In this document: piece by piece, positions 9,061-16,882 of the stretch
How the letters are laid out: each line of letters starts with the position of its first letter
Position numbering within the stretch: position 1 is the stretch's first letter
NCBI GenBank assembly: GCA_021774615.1
Contig: JAJFIW010000036.1
Location: 101,318 to 165,317, forward strand
Source of the DNA: Alphaproteobacteria bacterium
GTDB lineage: Bacteria > Pseudomonadota > Alphaproteobacteria > UBA1280 > UBA6503
Direction of reading: 5' to 3'
DNA length: 64,000 bases
Notes under the pieces: model-generated
What the model was told of the DNA's origin: nothing
Seen by the model: only the letters and a program-made list of their open reading frames with translations
The model's database searches: none
Translations under genes and position numbers: made by a program

Positions 9061-10269
9061 ATGTCTATAAATATTCAAGCCCCACAAATGGGTGAAAGCA
9101 TCAACGAAGCCACTGTGGCTAAATGGGTCAAAGTAGAGGGTGATTTTGTTAACGAAGACGAGTTGATTGCCGAGCTTGAAACTGAAAAAATTAACCTTGA
9201 GGTAACTGCTCCTAAAAGTGGCGTACTTAAAACTATTAAAGTACAAGAGGGTGACAGCGTCAGCCCTGGTGACATTATGGCACTACTAGACGAAAAAGCA
9301 GCTGCAGCTGCTGCACCAGCTGCAAAAGAAGCCGCAGCCGCAACTCCAGCGCCAGCAGCATCTAGTAAAGCACTTGACGATTTAGCACCAGCAGTACGCA
9401 GACTAGTCACTGAAAATAACATTGACCCTGCAGCTGTTACTGGCACAGGCAAAGGCGGGCGCTTAACTAAAGAAGACGTGATGAAGCACCTAGAAAAACC
9501 AGCAGCTACACCAAAAACAGACACGCCAAAAGCACCTGTAACTATACCAAAAGCAGTTGTTTATGGAGACCGTAGCGAAGAACGGGTTAAAATGTCGGCA
9601 TTACGTAAAACTATTGCTCGCCGCCTAAAAGAAGCACAAAACGAAGCTGCAATGCTAACTACTTTTAACGAGGTTGACCTAACCGAAGTTATGGCACTAC
9701 GCAAAGAATACAAAGAGTCTTTCAAAGAAAAACATGGTGCAAACTTAGGCTTTATGTCTTTCTTTACTAAAGCTGTTATTTTTGCGCTAAAAGAAGTCCC
9801 TGCACTTAATAGCGAGATAGATGGCGACGAAATTGTACGTAAGCATTTTTATGACATCGGTATTGCAGTTTCTGCACCTCGTGGTTTAGTTGTACCAGTT
9901 ATTCGTGATGCGGATACTCTATCTTTTGCGGGTGTTGAAAGCACTATACTTGAATATGCTACAAAAGCGCGTGACAACAAACTAATGCCTGACGACCTGC
10001 AGGGTGGTACATTTACAATTACTAACGGTGGGGTTTTTGGCTCGATGTTATCAACCCCAATTCTTAATGCGCCACAAGTTGGTATTTTGGGTATGCATGC
10101 TATTAAAGAGCGTGCAATGGTTATAAATGGCGAAGTCCAAGTGCGCCCAATGATGTACTTAGCACTTAGCTATGACCACCGCATTGTAGACGGTAAAGAG
10201 GCTGTTACTTTCCTTGTAAAAGTTAAAGAAGCCTTAGAAGACCCAATGCGCCTAATGCTAGAGGTTTAA
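9061..10269 (+). CDS. sucB: 2-oxoglutarate dehydrogenase E2 (dihydrolipoyl succinyltransferase)
   Basis: E2o forms the core of the 2-oxoglutarate dehydrogenase complex and transfers succinyl groups to CoA. The 402-residue product has one lipoyl domain with the lipoylated Lys43 in [11 protein letters not shown], an Ala/Pro-rich linker at about 80-105, the peripheral subunit binding domain ([16 protein letters not shown]), a second linker, and the catalytic domain ending in [13 protein letters not shown] with His373 and Asp377. Two ATGs are close together at 9055 and 9061. GGAG at 9050-9053 lies one base before the first but seven before the second, so 9061 is preferred. lpdA follows 49 bases later. 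Confidence 0.96.
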   Translation: MSINIQAPQMGESINEATVAKWVKVEGDFVNEDELIAELETEKINLEVTAPKSGVLKTIKVQEGDSVSPGDIMALLDEKAAAAAAPAAKEAAAATPAPAASSKALDDLAPAVRRLVTENNIDPAAVTGTGKGGRLTKEDVMKHLEKPAATPKTDTPKAPVTIPKAVVYGDRSEERVKMSALRKTIARRLKEAQNEAAMLTTFNEVDLTEVMALRKEYKESFKEKHGANLGFMSFFTKAVIFALKEVPALNSEIDGDEIVRKHFYDIGIAVSAPRGLVVPVIRDADTLSFAGVESTILEYATKARDNKLMPDDLQGGTFTITNGGVFGSMLSTPILNAPQVGILGMHAIKERAMVINGEVQVRPMMYLALSYDHRIVDGKEAVTFLVKVKEALEDPMRLMLEV

Positions 10270-10318
10270 TAATTATAGTCGTTGCTTACAGATAAAAACA
10301 GAAAACGGAGTAAAAACC

Positions 10319-11710
10319 ATGGCTGCAAAAGAATTTGACCTTGTTATTATTGGTGCTGGGCCTGCTGGCTATGTGGCAGCTATTCGTGGCGCACAGCTTG
10401 GGCTTAAAGTAGCATTGGTTGAGAAACACAGCCGCCTTGGTGGTACTTGTTTAAATGTGGGGTGTATCCCGTCAAAAGCTTTGCTCGATTCATCAGAACG
10501 CTACGAAGAGATATCGCACCTTTCTAGCCATGGGATTGAAGTTGGCACAACTAAACTAAATCTTAAAAAGATGATTGCTCGTAAAGATGGCGTTGTTGAG
10601 AAATTAACTGGCGGCATTAAAATGCTGATGCAGAAAAATAAGATTGAAGTTATTAACGGTTGGGCAAAAATAAAAGATGCTAACACCGTTAGCGTTGACG
10701 GCAAACAAACCCTTAAAGGTAAAAACATCCTTATTGCAGCAGGTTCTATCCCTGTTGAATTGCCGCACATGAAGTTTGACGGCAAAAATATTATTAACTC
10801 AACCGATGCACTAGAGCTTAAAACAGTACCAAAACACTTTATTGTAGTCGGTGCTGGCGTTATTGGTTTAGAGATGGGCAGCGTTTGGCGCAGGCTTGGC
10901 GCAAAAGTTACCTTGGTTGACTTAGACAAAGAAATTTTAGCTATTATGGATAAAGACCTACGCAAAGCAGCACTTAGAACTTTTGAAAAACAAGGGCTTA
11001 ATTTTATTTTGGGTGCAAAAGTAATTTCACAGAAAACTGCTAAAACAGGTGTTGAACTTACTTACGAAGATAAAGACGGTAAAACTAATAAAATTAAAGG
11101 CGACAAAATACTAGTAAGTGTAGGTCGCCGCCCTAATACTGCTGACCTTGGCTTAGCAGATGTAGGCATACAGGTGGACAATCGTGGTTTTATCAAGATA
11201 GACGAAAACTATAAAACCTCTGTAGATACTATCTATGCCGTTGGCGACTGTGTGCCTGGCCCAATGCTAGCCCATAAAGGTAGCGAAGAAGGTGTAGCAG
11301 CAGTTGAAAAGATTGCAGGGCATTTTGGGCATGTTAATTACAATGCAATTGCGTCAGTGGTTTATACATGGCCAGAAGTTGCAGGCGTAGGGTTAACTGA
11401 AGACCAAGCAAAAGAGCAAGGGCATGAGGTTAAAATTGGTAAGTTCAATTTTGCTGCAAACGGTAGAGCATTAGCAATTGATGAAACCGAAGGCTTTGTT
11501 AAAATTATTGCCGACAAAACAACCGATAAACTGCTTGGTATGCATGCCTTTGGTGCAAATGCATCAGAGCTTATTGCAGAAGGTGCCTTAGCTATCGAGT
11601 TTTCAGCCTCTGCTGAAGATATTGCCCGCACTATCCACGCCCACCCAACAATGGCAGAAACCACTAAAGAAGCGGCATTAGCTGTAGATAAACTACAAAT
11701 TCATGGCTAA
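10319..11710 (+). CDS. lpdA: Dihydrolipoyl dehydrogenase (E3)
   Basis: E3 reoxidises dihydrolipoyl groups with FAD and NAD. The 463-residue product has the FAD motif GAGPAGYVAA, the redox disulfide in GGTCLNVGCIPSK (Cys44 and Cys49), the NAD-binding segment GAGVIGLEMGSVW, the second FAD segment VDTIYAVGDC, and the C-terminal interface domain with HAHPTMAET carrying the catalytic His-Glu pair. Length is standard. A GGAG site precedes the ATG. Its place after sucA-sucB indicates the 2-oxoglutarate complex. Only one lpd is seen here, and it may also serve the glycine cleavage system encoded 4 kb downstream and any pyruvate dehydrogenase elsewhere in the genome. Confidence 0.97.
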   Translation: MAAKEFDLVIIGAGPAGYVAAIRGAQLGLKVALVEKHSRLGGTCLNVGCIPSKALLDSSERYEEISHLSSHGIEVGTTKLNLKKMIARKDGVVEKLTGGIKMLMQKNKIEVINGWAKIKDANTVSVDGKQTLKGKNILIAAGSIPVELPHMKFDGKNIINSTDALELKTVPKHFIVVGAGVIGLEMGSVWRRLGAKVTLVDLDKEILAIMDKDLRKAALRTFEKQGLNFILGAKVISQKTAKTGVELTYEDKDGKTNKIKGDKILVSVGRRPNTADLGLADVGIQVDNRGFIKIDENYKTSVDTIYAVGDCVPGPMLAHKGSEEGVAAVEKIAGHFGHVNYNAIASVVYTWPEVAGVGLTEDQAKEQGHEVKIGKFNFAANGRALAIDETEGFVKIIADKTTDKLLGMHAFGANASELIAEGALAIEFSASAEDIARTIHAHPTMAETTKEAALAVDKLQIHG

Positions 11711-11721
11711 GGTTATGGTTA

Positions 11722-12267
11722 ATGTCTGTTGAACTGGTTAGACCTAATAACTTTTTATTAGGTAGTTATTTAGAAGCTCTTCTTGAAAAAGATGGCGGAG
11801 AATTAAAGAAATCTAGTTTTCAGCAAAAAATTGCTGCTTATAATAATGATGTTGCTGAATATTTTGCTGAAAATAAAAAAGGTGAGGACTATATACTCGC
11901 AAGAAATGGCGAGTTAGTTATGCGAGTCCCTGAGGATACTTTATGGTTGGCGAATGATAAAGAATACCTTGGCACTATTCACCTTAGACATTGCTTAAAT
12001 GATAGCCTTAAACTATACGGTGGTCATGTAGGGTATGATATTAGGCCTTCGGCTCGTCGCAATGGGTATGGTACTAAAATGTTAAAACTATCATTCCCTT
12101 ATTTAATAGAGATAGGTCTAGATAAAGTCCTTATTACTTGCGATATAACAAACATTGGTTCTAGGAAAATTATCGAATCTGCTGGCGGTATCTTAGAAAA
12201 AGTTATAAAACTTGATTTTCGTGATGTTGAAACTTGTCATTATTGGGTACCTGTAACTAATGCTTGA
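11722..12267 (+). CDS. GNAT-family N-acetyltransferase
   Basis: The 181-residue product carries a GNAT fold in its second half: YLGTIHLRH, then VGYDIRPSARRNGYGTKML, which is the acetyl-CoA pyrophosphate-binding loop (R-x-x-G-x-G/A pattern), and ITCDITNIGSRKIIESAGG. The N-terminal 70 residues are a charged helical extension. It most resembles the broad YkkB/COG3981-type predicted acetyltransferases. It does not look like a known ribosomal-protein or aminoglycoside acetyltransferase, so the substrate is open. It starts 11 bases after lpdA, and its last 8 bases overlap the rRNA methyltransferase gene, so the two are probably translated together. Confidence 0.8.
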   Translation: MSVELVRPNNFLLGSYLEALLEKDGGELKKSSFQQKIAAYNNDVAEYFAENKKGEDYILARNGELVMRVPEDTLWLANDKEYLGTIHLRHCLNDSLKLYGGHVGYDIRPSARRNGYGTKMLKLSFPYLIEIGLDKVLITCDITNIGSRKIIESAGGILEKVIKLDFRDVETCHYWVPVTNA

Positions 12268-12919
12268 AAAAATTATTGGTAAAAAAAGCCACCAACTATC
12301 AGCTGATGACTTGCGAGAGCTTGTGGCGGGCTATTCTCGTGTGGTGATAGACTTTGGCTGTGGTGACGGGATGTTGCCTTATCGGCTAGCACAACAAAAC
12401 CCAGATGTTTTTTATATTGGTATAGATGCCGCACGCGAGTCGCTGGCGGTAGCATCAGCCAAGGCTGCTAAAAAACCTAGCCGTGGCGGTTGTGCTAATG
12501 CACTTTTTTTGTGTAGCAATGTGCTAGACGATATGCCCGATTTACACGGTATTGCCGATGAAATCCAATGGAACTTCCCTTGGGGGAGCTTAATGCGAGC
12601 CTTGGTTGCATCTGATGCAAATGCTATGGGAAATATGATAGCTGCATCTAAAAAAGAAGCAGACTTTGTGTTTTATTTAAACCTATATGTGTTTGAAAAC
12701 GATAACCAGCGAACCGATATGGGGCTACCTGAGATTGACAACGACTTTGTTGAAAATACATTACGTCCTACTTGGAAAAAGCTTGGCATAGTAGTAGAAG
12801 AAACATCATTTTTACCCCCCGATAAGCTCAAAGACCACCCATCTACATGGGCAGGGCGGTTGATTAGGCGTAGTGGTCGTAATACTTTGTTGATGACAGG
12901 TAAAATCCACCATGGTTAG
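12260..12919 (+). CDS. KamB/NpmA-like 16S rRNA (adenine-1408 N1) methyltransferase
   Basis: The 219-residue product looks like the KamB/NpmA family, which methylates N1 of A1408 in helix 44 of 16S rRNA and blocks several aminoglycosides. Visible features: SAM-binding VVIDFGCGDGMLPYRLA at about 28-44, VFYIGIDA, KKPSRGGCANALF at 71-83, NFPWGSLMRAL around Trp108, and STWAGRL with Trp197. NpmA has the same length and two tryptophans in the same places that stack on the target base. Known members are acquired resistance genes or protect antibiotic producers. This one overlaps a GNAT gene upstream and rsmI downstream by 8 bases each, which suggests a resident gene. A role in normal rRNA maturation and a role in resistance are both possible. 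Activity is inferred, not shown. Confidence 0.78.
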   Translation: MLEKIIGKKSHQLSADDLRELVAGYSRVVIDFGCGDGMLPYRLAQQNPDVFYIGIDAARESLAVASAKAAKKPSRGGCANALFLCSNVLDDMPDLHGIADEIQWNFPWGSLMRALVASDANAMGNMIAASKKEADFVFYLNLYVFENDNQRTDMGLPEIDNDFVENTLRPTWKKLGIVVEETSFLPPDKLKDHPSTWAGRLIRRSGRNTLLMTGKIHHG

Positions 12920-13757
12920 TAAACAAGGTACTCTTTATGTGGTTGGTGTAGCTATTGGTAACTACGATGATATGACATTTCGTGCGGTAGAAATTCTAAA
13001 AAAAGTAGATGTTATTGCCGCAGAAGATACTCGTAAATCAAGGCATCTGCTAGCGCACTTCCAGATAACTCCCGATAAAGTTATTTCTCATCATACTCAT
13101 AACGAGGCGGATAGCAGCAAAGGATTATTTGCAATGCTTAAAGAGGGGCAGAACATTGCGTTAATAACAGATGCAGGTATGCCCGCTATCTCTGACCCTG
13201 GCTATAAAGCAGTTTGCCATGTACGCGAAAATGGTGGAGTAATTAAGATTATCCCAGGGGTATCGGCAATGCCAACCGCACTAGCTATTAGCGGTTTGCC
13301 AGCAGAGGACTTTAGATTTATTGGTTTTTTACCTCGTAAAAAGGGGGATATTGGTAAAATCCTTAAAGGGTTAGCAACACAAACCAGCACCTTGGTATTG
13401 TTCGAGTCACCTCGGCGAATTATTAAAACTTTGCAAATTTTGCAAGAACACCTCGGAAACCGCCAAGCGTGTTTGTGCCGCGAACTTACCAAAACCCATG
13501 AAGAAATTATAAGTACCACACTTCAAGACATCGAGCAGCAGCTTGAGAGTAGGGCTGAAGTATTGGGTGAAATAACTTTGGTTGTAGCAGGAGCTGATAA
13601 AAATGCAGCGCAAATAAGTGATGCAGACTTAGCCAAAGTAATTACCAAAGCCCTTAAAACAGACGAGTCCCCAAGGGCACTCCGTGACCGCCTTTGCGAA
13701 GAGTATGGCTTGAATAAACGAGACATTTACCAAAGAATTATAAATTCCCAAAAATAA
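12912..13757 (+). CDS. rsmI: RsmI, 16S rRNA C1402 2'-O-methyltransferase
   Basis: RsmI methylates the ribose of C1402 in helix 44 of 16S rRNA, using a tetrapyrrole-methylase-type fold. The 281-residue product shows the family blocks GTLYVVGVAIGNYDDMTFRA, AEDTRKSRHLL, SHHTHNE, LITDAGMPAISDPGY, PGVSAMPTALAISGLP, and FESPRRI followed by CRELTKTHEEI. The usual motif TPIGNL is VAIGNY here, a mild difference. The C-terminal RsmI helix-turn-helix-like domain is present. The ATG lies inside the end of the preceding A1408 methyltransferase gene, so two enzymes acting six nucleotides apart on the decoding site appear to be made from one message. Confidence 0.95.
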   Translation: MVSKQGTLYVVGVAIGNYDDMTFRAVEILKKVDVIAAEDTRKSRHLLAHFQITPDKVISHHTHNEADSSKGLFAMLKEGQNIALITDAGMPAISDPGYKAVCHVRENGGVIKIIPGVSAMPTALAISGLPAEDFRFIGFLPRKKGDIGKILKGLATQTSTLVLFESPRRIIKTLQILQEHLGNRQACLCRELTKTHEEIISTTLQDIEQQLESRAEVLGEITLVVAGADKNAAQISDADLAKVITKALKTDESPRALRDRLCEEYGLNKRDIYQRIINSQK

Positions 13758-13768
13758 TAATGAAACTA

Positions 13769-13830
13769 CCCTTATTTGGCACGTTATATGCATTTTATTT
13801 TGTAATGCAAGATTAACTGTAAAATAAGGG
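13769..13830. repeat. Inverted repeat around a sigma-54-like promoter
   Basis: Perfect 9-base arms CCCTTATTT (13769-13777) and AAATAAGGG (13822-13830) enclose the sigma-54-like promoter. A second pair, TGCATT (13789-13794) and AATGCA (13804-13809), is nested inside. The right outer arm covers the ribosome binding site of the 64-codon gene. If transcription starts near 13803, the left outer arm lies outside the transcript, so the dyad would act as DNA. If a longer read-through transcript from rsmI exists, it could hide the ribosome site. Confidence 0.5.
13777..13792 (+). promoter_or_regulatory. Candidate sigma-54 promoter for the 64-codon gene
   Basis: TGGCACGTTATATGCA matches the sigma-54 consensus TGGCACG-N4-TTGCW except for one base. 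GG at 13778-13779 and GC at 13790-13791 have the required 12-base register. Predicted transcription start is near 13803, giving a 37-base leader with AAGGGA placed 8 bases before the ATG at 13840. RpoN-type promoters need a bacterial enhancer-binding protein, which is not encoded in this window. Confidence 0.62.
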
Positions 13831-13839
13831 ACCGAACAA

Positions 13840-14034
13840 ATGTCTGAGTTACAAGTAGCTAATTTTGAAAGCTGGTATAACCTGCACCATAATGCAGGCG
13901 TAGAAAAGACAGATATCTTTGAAATTATAATCGAAGACTCTGCTACGGAGCGTGATAAACGCTCGGAAAAAATCAGCCTAGATGAGCTGCCTTCAGAGTT
14001 TTTCGAGTATTTTATGGTTGAAAAGGCATCATAG
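13840..14034 (+). CDS. Unknown small protein, 64 residues
   Basis: I do not recognise this protein. It is acidic, without signal peptide or membrane segment, and contains FESWYNLHHNAG and a C-terminal SLDELPSEFFEYFM stretch that looks helical. It is likely to be real for three independent reasons: a good AAGGGA ribosome site 8 bases before the ATG, a near-consensus sigma-54 promoter just upstream, and a strong intrinsic terminator 26 bases after the stop. Together these make a self-contained unit of one short gene. The size and the promoter type would fit an adaptor or regulatory protein made under special conditions, but that is only an inference. Confidence 0.65.
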   Translation: MSELQVANFESWYNLHHNAGVEKTDIFEIIIEDSATERDKRSEKISLDELPSEFFEYFMVEKAS

Positions 14035-14060
14035 GACTCCCTATCACTTCCTAAAAATTA

Positions 14061-14094
14061 ACCAGTTCTGTGTCCCCCAGAGCTGGTTTTTTTT
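14061..14094 (+). terminator. Intrinsic terminator after the 64-codon gene
   Basis: A ten-pair stem, ACCAGTTCTG with CAGAGCTGGT (one G-T pair), has a 7-base loop and is followed by seven T. It closes the small sigma-54-type unit and isolates it from the next promoter at 14121. Confidence 0.88.
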
Positions 14095-14120
14095 GTTTGT
14101 TAGGGGGTGTTTTTTAGAAG

Positions 14121-14136
14121 TGGCATGTTATTTGCT
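14121..14136 (+). promoter_or_regulatory. Second candidate sigma-54 promoter
   Basis: TGGCATGTTATTTGCT matches TGGCACG-N4-TTGCW at all but one position, with GG at 14122-14123 and GC at 14134-14135 in the 12-base register. The four-base spacer TTAT is the same as in the promoter at 13777. Predicted start is near 14147, giving a leader of about 60 bases before the ATG at 14207. Confidence 0.62.
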
Positions 14137-14206
14137 TTAATTATGTAAAATCAATAAAAAAAGAAAGAGGGCTAAACAGTATATAACCAAATGGAGAGGT
14201 GGCACT

Positions 14207-14770
14207 ATGGCTATAGTATATTCTATGGATACAGTATATTCCTTATTAGGAAAAATAGTTAAAGAGCAAAACCAACAAGACAACAGCAATAAAAGCACTG
14301 AAAATTCGATTGTTTTACCTTGGCTAAACTATGAGGAATGGAGCTGCCAACCAGCCCAGCGAAAGAAAATTTGGCAATTAGCATTGGCCCGCCCTTATTT
14401 ACGTAAAAACTACTCACAAATATCTTATGATGAGCTAAATGATAATTTATCTCGTAATTTCAACCTTAGTAACATTACATTGCGGGAGATGATTGACCTA
14501 GGCATACATGCTGTTGAAGGTGGGCTATTATCTGTAGATGAACTTATAAATTTTATAACAATAAGTAGGATTGAAGAGAAGTTTGACAATATTTCAAATT
14601 CATCATTTCTTACCGAGCGCAATATGGACACTCCTTTTAACTTATCGCTATTCTGGTTAAAAAGGATAAAAATGCTTAATCGAATTAAGCACACTAATTT
14701 TGAATCCAGCTTAAGCATTGCAGAGTTTGTAAAAAATATAGCATTTTTACAGTTAAAAGGTAGTCGCTAG
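14207..14770 (+). CDS. Unknown protein under a sigma-54-like promoter
   Basis: The 187-residue product is not one I recognise. It is soluble, with no signal peptide or membrane segment, and mostly helical in appearance. The N-terminal 45 residues are polar and Asn/Gln-rich. After that come LPWLNYEEWSCQPAQRKKIWQLALARPYLRKNY and several amphipathic helices. GGAGAGGT sits seven bases before the ATG and gives a firm start. The gene is monocistronic in appearance: it has its own candidate sigma-54 promoter at 14121, and the Nudix gene follows after 57 bases with no visible terminator. Its pairing with the 64-codon gene suggests that both belong to one regulon. Confidence 0.62.
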   Translation: MAIVYSMDTVYSLLGKIVKEQNQQDNSNKSTENSIVLPWLNYEEWSCQPAQRKKIWQLALARPYLRKNYSQISYDELNDNLSRNFNLSNITLREMIDLGIHAVEGGLLSVDELINFITISRIEEKFDNISNSSFLTERNMDTPFNLSLFWLKRIKMLNRIKHTNFESSLSIAEFVKNIAFLQLKGSR

Positions 14771-14827
14771 CTGTACAAATGTATTAAGCTGGTTAAGTTG
14801 ATTAGTAAAACTTAAGGGTAGATTATA

Positions 14828-15418
14828 ATGCTTAACCATCAGATGTTCAAACTGGCAGCACCGGGGGCTGGTGTTATTGTTTTCCGTAGAACACATATAA
14901 AAAATAGTTTAGAGGTTTTATTGTCGCAGCGGTCAGCTAGTGTAGGTGAGGGGCTGTGTATTACTGGTGGTGGTTTTATTGAGTGTGGTGCTTTAAATAA
15001 AGAACCTGTTGGCACTGTGTGGTTGTCTTGTGATGAGGGCTACCGCGAAGTGTGCGAGGAAAACCCAGGGTTCGACAAAATTATTAACTTAGAAGAATTC
15101 CGCAGCCGAGCACAAATGCTAACCTCGTTTAGTGTTAAAACTGATGATGCAAACGGCATCCATACTGGCACATATTATGGTTTATGTTTGTCAGATACAG
15201 AGTGGGACAAAACTAAGGCGCTACCACCAAGCGATGAACGTGTCGGCATGCTTATCCCCACAGTTATCACGTGGACAGAACAAAGCCTTAACAACCACAA
15301 CCCTGCAGAGCAATTCTCTATGGATGGTAAAGACAAGTTTTACCACAGCCATGAGCTACTACCATTTGCGGCATTAGCGCAGTTAGAGGCTAATGGTCGA
15401 TTATTTCATATAGCGTAA
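14828..15418 (+). CDS. Nudix hydrolase with an extended Nudix box
   Basis: The 196-residue product begins with the Nudix beta-sheet pattern GAGVIVFRR...LEVLLSQRSASVGEG, then GGGFIECG and, after an insertion, YREVCEENPG. These are the two halves of the Nudix box G-x5-E-x7-REUxEExGU, here separated by about 13 extra residues. The catalytic Glu pair in REVCEE is kept. Nudix enzymes hydrolyse nucleoside diphosphates linked to another group; the substrate cannot be predicted from this sequence. The 3' end overlaps gcvPB, on the other strand, by 18 bases. Confidence 0.8.
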   Translation: MLNHQMFKLAAPGAGVIVFRRTHIKNSLEVLLSQRSASVGEGLCITGGGFIECGALNKEPVGTVWLSCDEGYREVCEENPGFDKIINLEEFRSRAQMLTSFSVKTDDANGIHTGTYYGLCLSDTEWDKTKALPPSDERVGMLIPTVITWTEQSLNNHNPAEQFSMDGKDKFYHSHELLPFAALAQLEANGRLFHIA

Positions 15419-16882
15419 TATTGGTTGGCGTGCTGCTTTAACCTCGTCGATACGGCGGCGCGGGGTAGACAGGGGCATTTCTTTTAGGTGTTCTTTTTGC
15501 TTGGACTTTGCCTGTTTTGCCAAGTGCTTCATGGTTTTAATAAAGCCGTCTAGGCTCTCGCGGCTTTCGGTTTCGGTTGGTTCTATAAGCATGGCGCCGC
15601 TTACCACTAGCGGGAAATAAACAGTCATCGGGTGGAAGCCATACTCGATCAACCCTTTGGCAATGTCTAAGGTTGTAATGCCATCTTCTTTTAGGCCTTT
15701 ATCGGTTAGTAGACACTCGTGCATGCAAATACCTTTATAAGGAACATGGAAATCATCTTTTAGATGGTGCAAAATATAGTTAGCGTTTAGTACTGCATCT
15801 TCTGCAACTTTGCGTAAACCATCTGCGCCGTGGGACATCATGTAAGCTAATGCTCGTACCATCATCCCAAAATGCCCGTGGAATGCTTTGATGCGGCCGA
15901 TAGTATCAGCATTTTCGATTTCAAGAGAATAAACACCATTACTATGGCGAACTCGTGGCACAGGTAAATATTTTTCTAGCTCTTTAGACACAGCCACAGG
16001 GCCACAACCGGGCCCACCGCCACCATGAGGGGTTGAGAATGTTTTGTGGAGGTTAAATTGCATAACATCTACGCCAAGTTCGCCAAGTTTTACCTTGCCC
16101 ACAATGGCATTAAAGTTAGCCCCATCGCAGTAGAAATAAGCACCTACGCTGTGTAGCTTGTCGGCTATATGTTTTATGTCTTTCTCGAACCGCCCACAAG
16201 TGTTTGGGTTTGTGAACATAAATGCTGCTATTTCGCTGCCGTATTTGTCTACTAACTCGTTAAAAGCAGTAAGGTCAACCAAGCCATCAGAACCACTTGG
16301 GACAGATATTATCTTATAGCCACAAGTGCTAGCGGTAGCAGGGTTTGTACCATGGGCATTATCTGAAACTAGCACAATTTTGCGTATTTCACCTTTGTCT
16401 TGCAGTGCTTTTCTGATAGACATCATGCCCGTCAACTCACCATGTGCGCCTGCTGCGGGGTTAAGAGTAATTGCAGGCATCCCACACAGTTCTGCTAACC
16501 AATTTTCTAGTTGGTGGATTGTTTCTAGCGCACCTTGGATAGTGCTTTGTGGTTGCAGTGGGTGTAGTTGTGCAAAACCATCTAAACGTACAACTTTTTC
16601 GTTTAGGCGTGGGTTGTGTTTCATGGTGCAAGAGCCTAGCGGGAACATGCCACCATCGATACTATAGTTCATTTGCGACAAACGCACAAAATGGCGTACT
16701 ACCTGTGGCTCTGACACTTCTGGTAGCCCAATTTCGGTACGTTGTGGCTGTCCTGTACGTAGTTTTGTTTGGGTGGTTTCAGGTAGGTCAACCCCAGAAC
16801 GCCCTTGCTGCGATTGCTCAAAAAGTAGGGGTTCTTCTAGCATTAAACCTTTATGCCCAAGTGGAGATATTTTATCGCTCAT
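15401..16882 (-). CDS. gcvPB: Glycine dehydrogenase subunit 2
   Basis: This is the PLP-bearing half of the split P-protein, which decarboxylates glycine and passes the aminomethyl group to lipoyl-GcvH. The 493-residue product has MNYSIDGGMFPLGSCTMKHNP, AGAHGELTGM, DNAHGTNPAT and the PLP lysine Lys280 in NLHKTFSTPHGGGGPGCG. The split arrangement is usual in many alphaproteobacteria, Firmicutes and archaea, while E. coli has a single long GcvP. The start overlaps the gcvPA stop by 4 bases (ATGA), giving translational coupling. It is the last gene of gcvT-gcvH-gcvPA-gcvPB. Confidence 0.96.
   Translation of the reverse strand: MSDKISPLGHKGLMLEEPLLFEQSQQGRSGVDLPETTQTKLRTGQPQRTEIGLPEVSEPQVVRHFVRLSQMNYSIDGGMFPLGSCTMKHNPRLNEKVVRLDGFAQLHPLQPQSTIQGALETIHQLENWLAELCGMPAITLNPAAGAHGELTGMMSIRKALQDKGEIRKIVLVSDNAHGTNPATASTCGYKIISVPSGSDGLVDLTAFNELVDKYGSEIAAFMFTNPNTCGRFEKDIKHIADKLHSVGAYFYCDGANFNAIVGKVKLGELGVDVMQFNLHKTFSTPHGGGGPGCGPVAVSKELEKYLPVPRVRHSNGVYSLEIENADTIGRIKAFHGHFGMMVRALAYMMSHGADGLRKVAEDAVLNANYILHHLKDDFHVPYKGICMHECLLTDKGLKEDGITTLDIAKGLIEYGFHPMTVYFPLVVSGAMLIEPTETESRESLDGFIKTMKHLAKQAKSKQKEHLKEMPLSTPRRRIDEVKAARQPILRYMK

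Noticed and set aside
9075-9524. Long minus-strand open frame within sucB
   Set aside because: It mirrors the Ala/Pro-rich linker of sucB; no ribosome site or protein-like composition.
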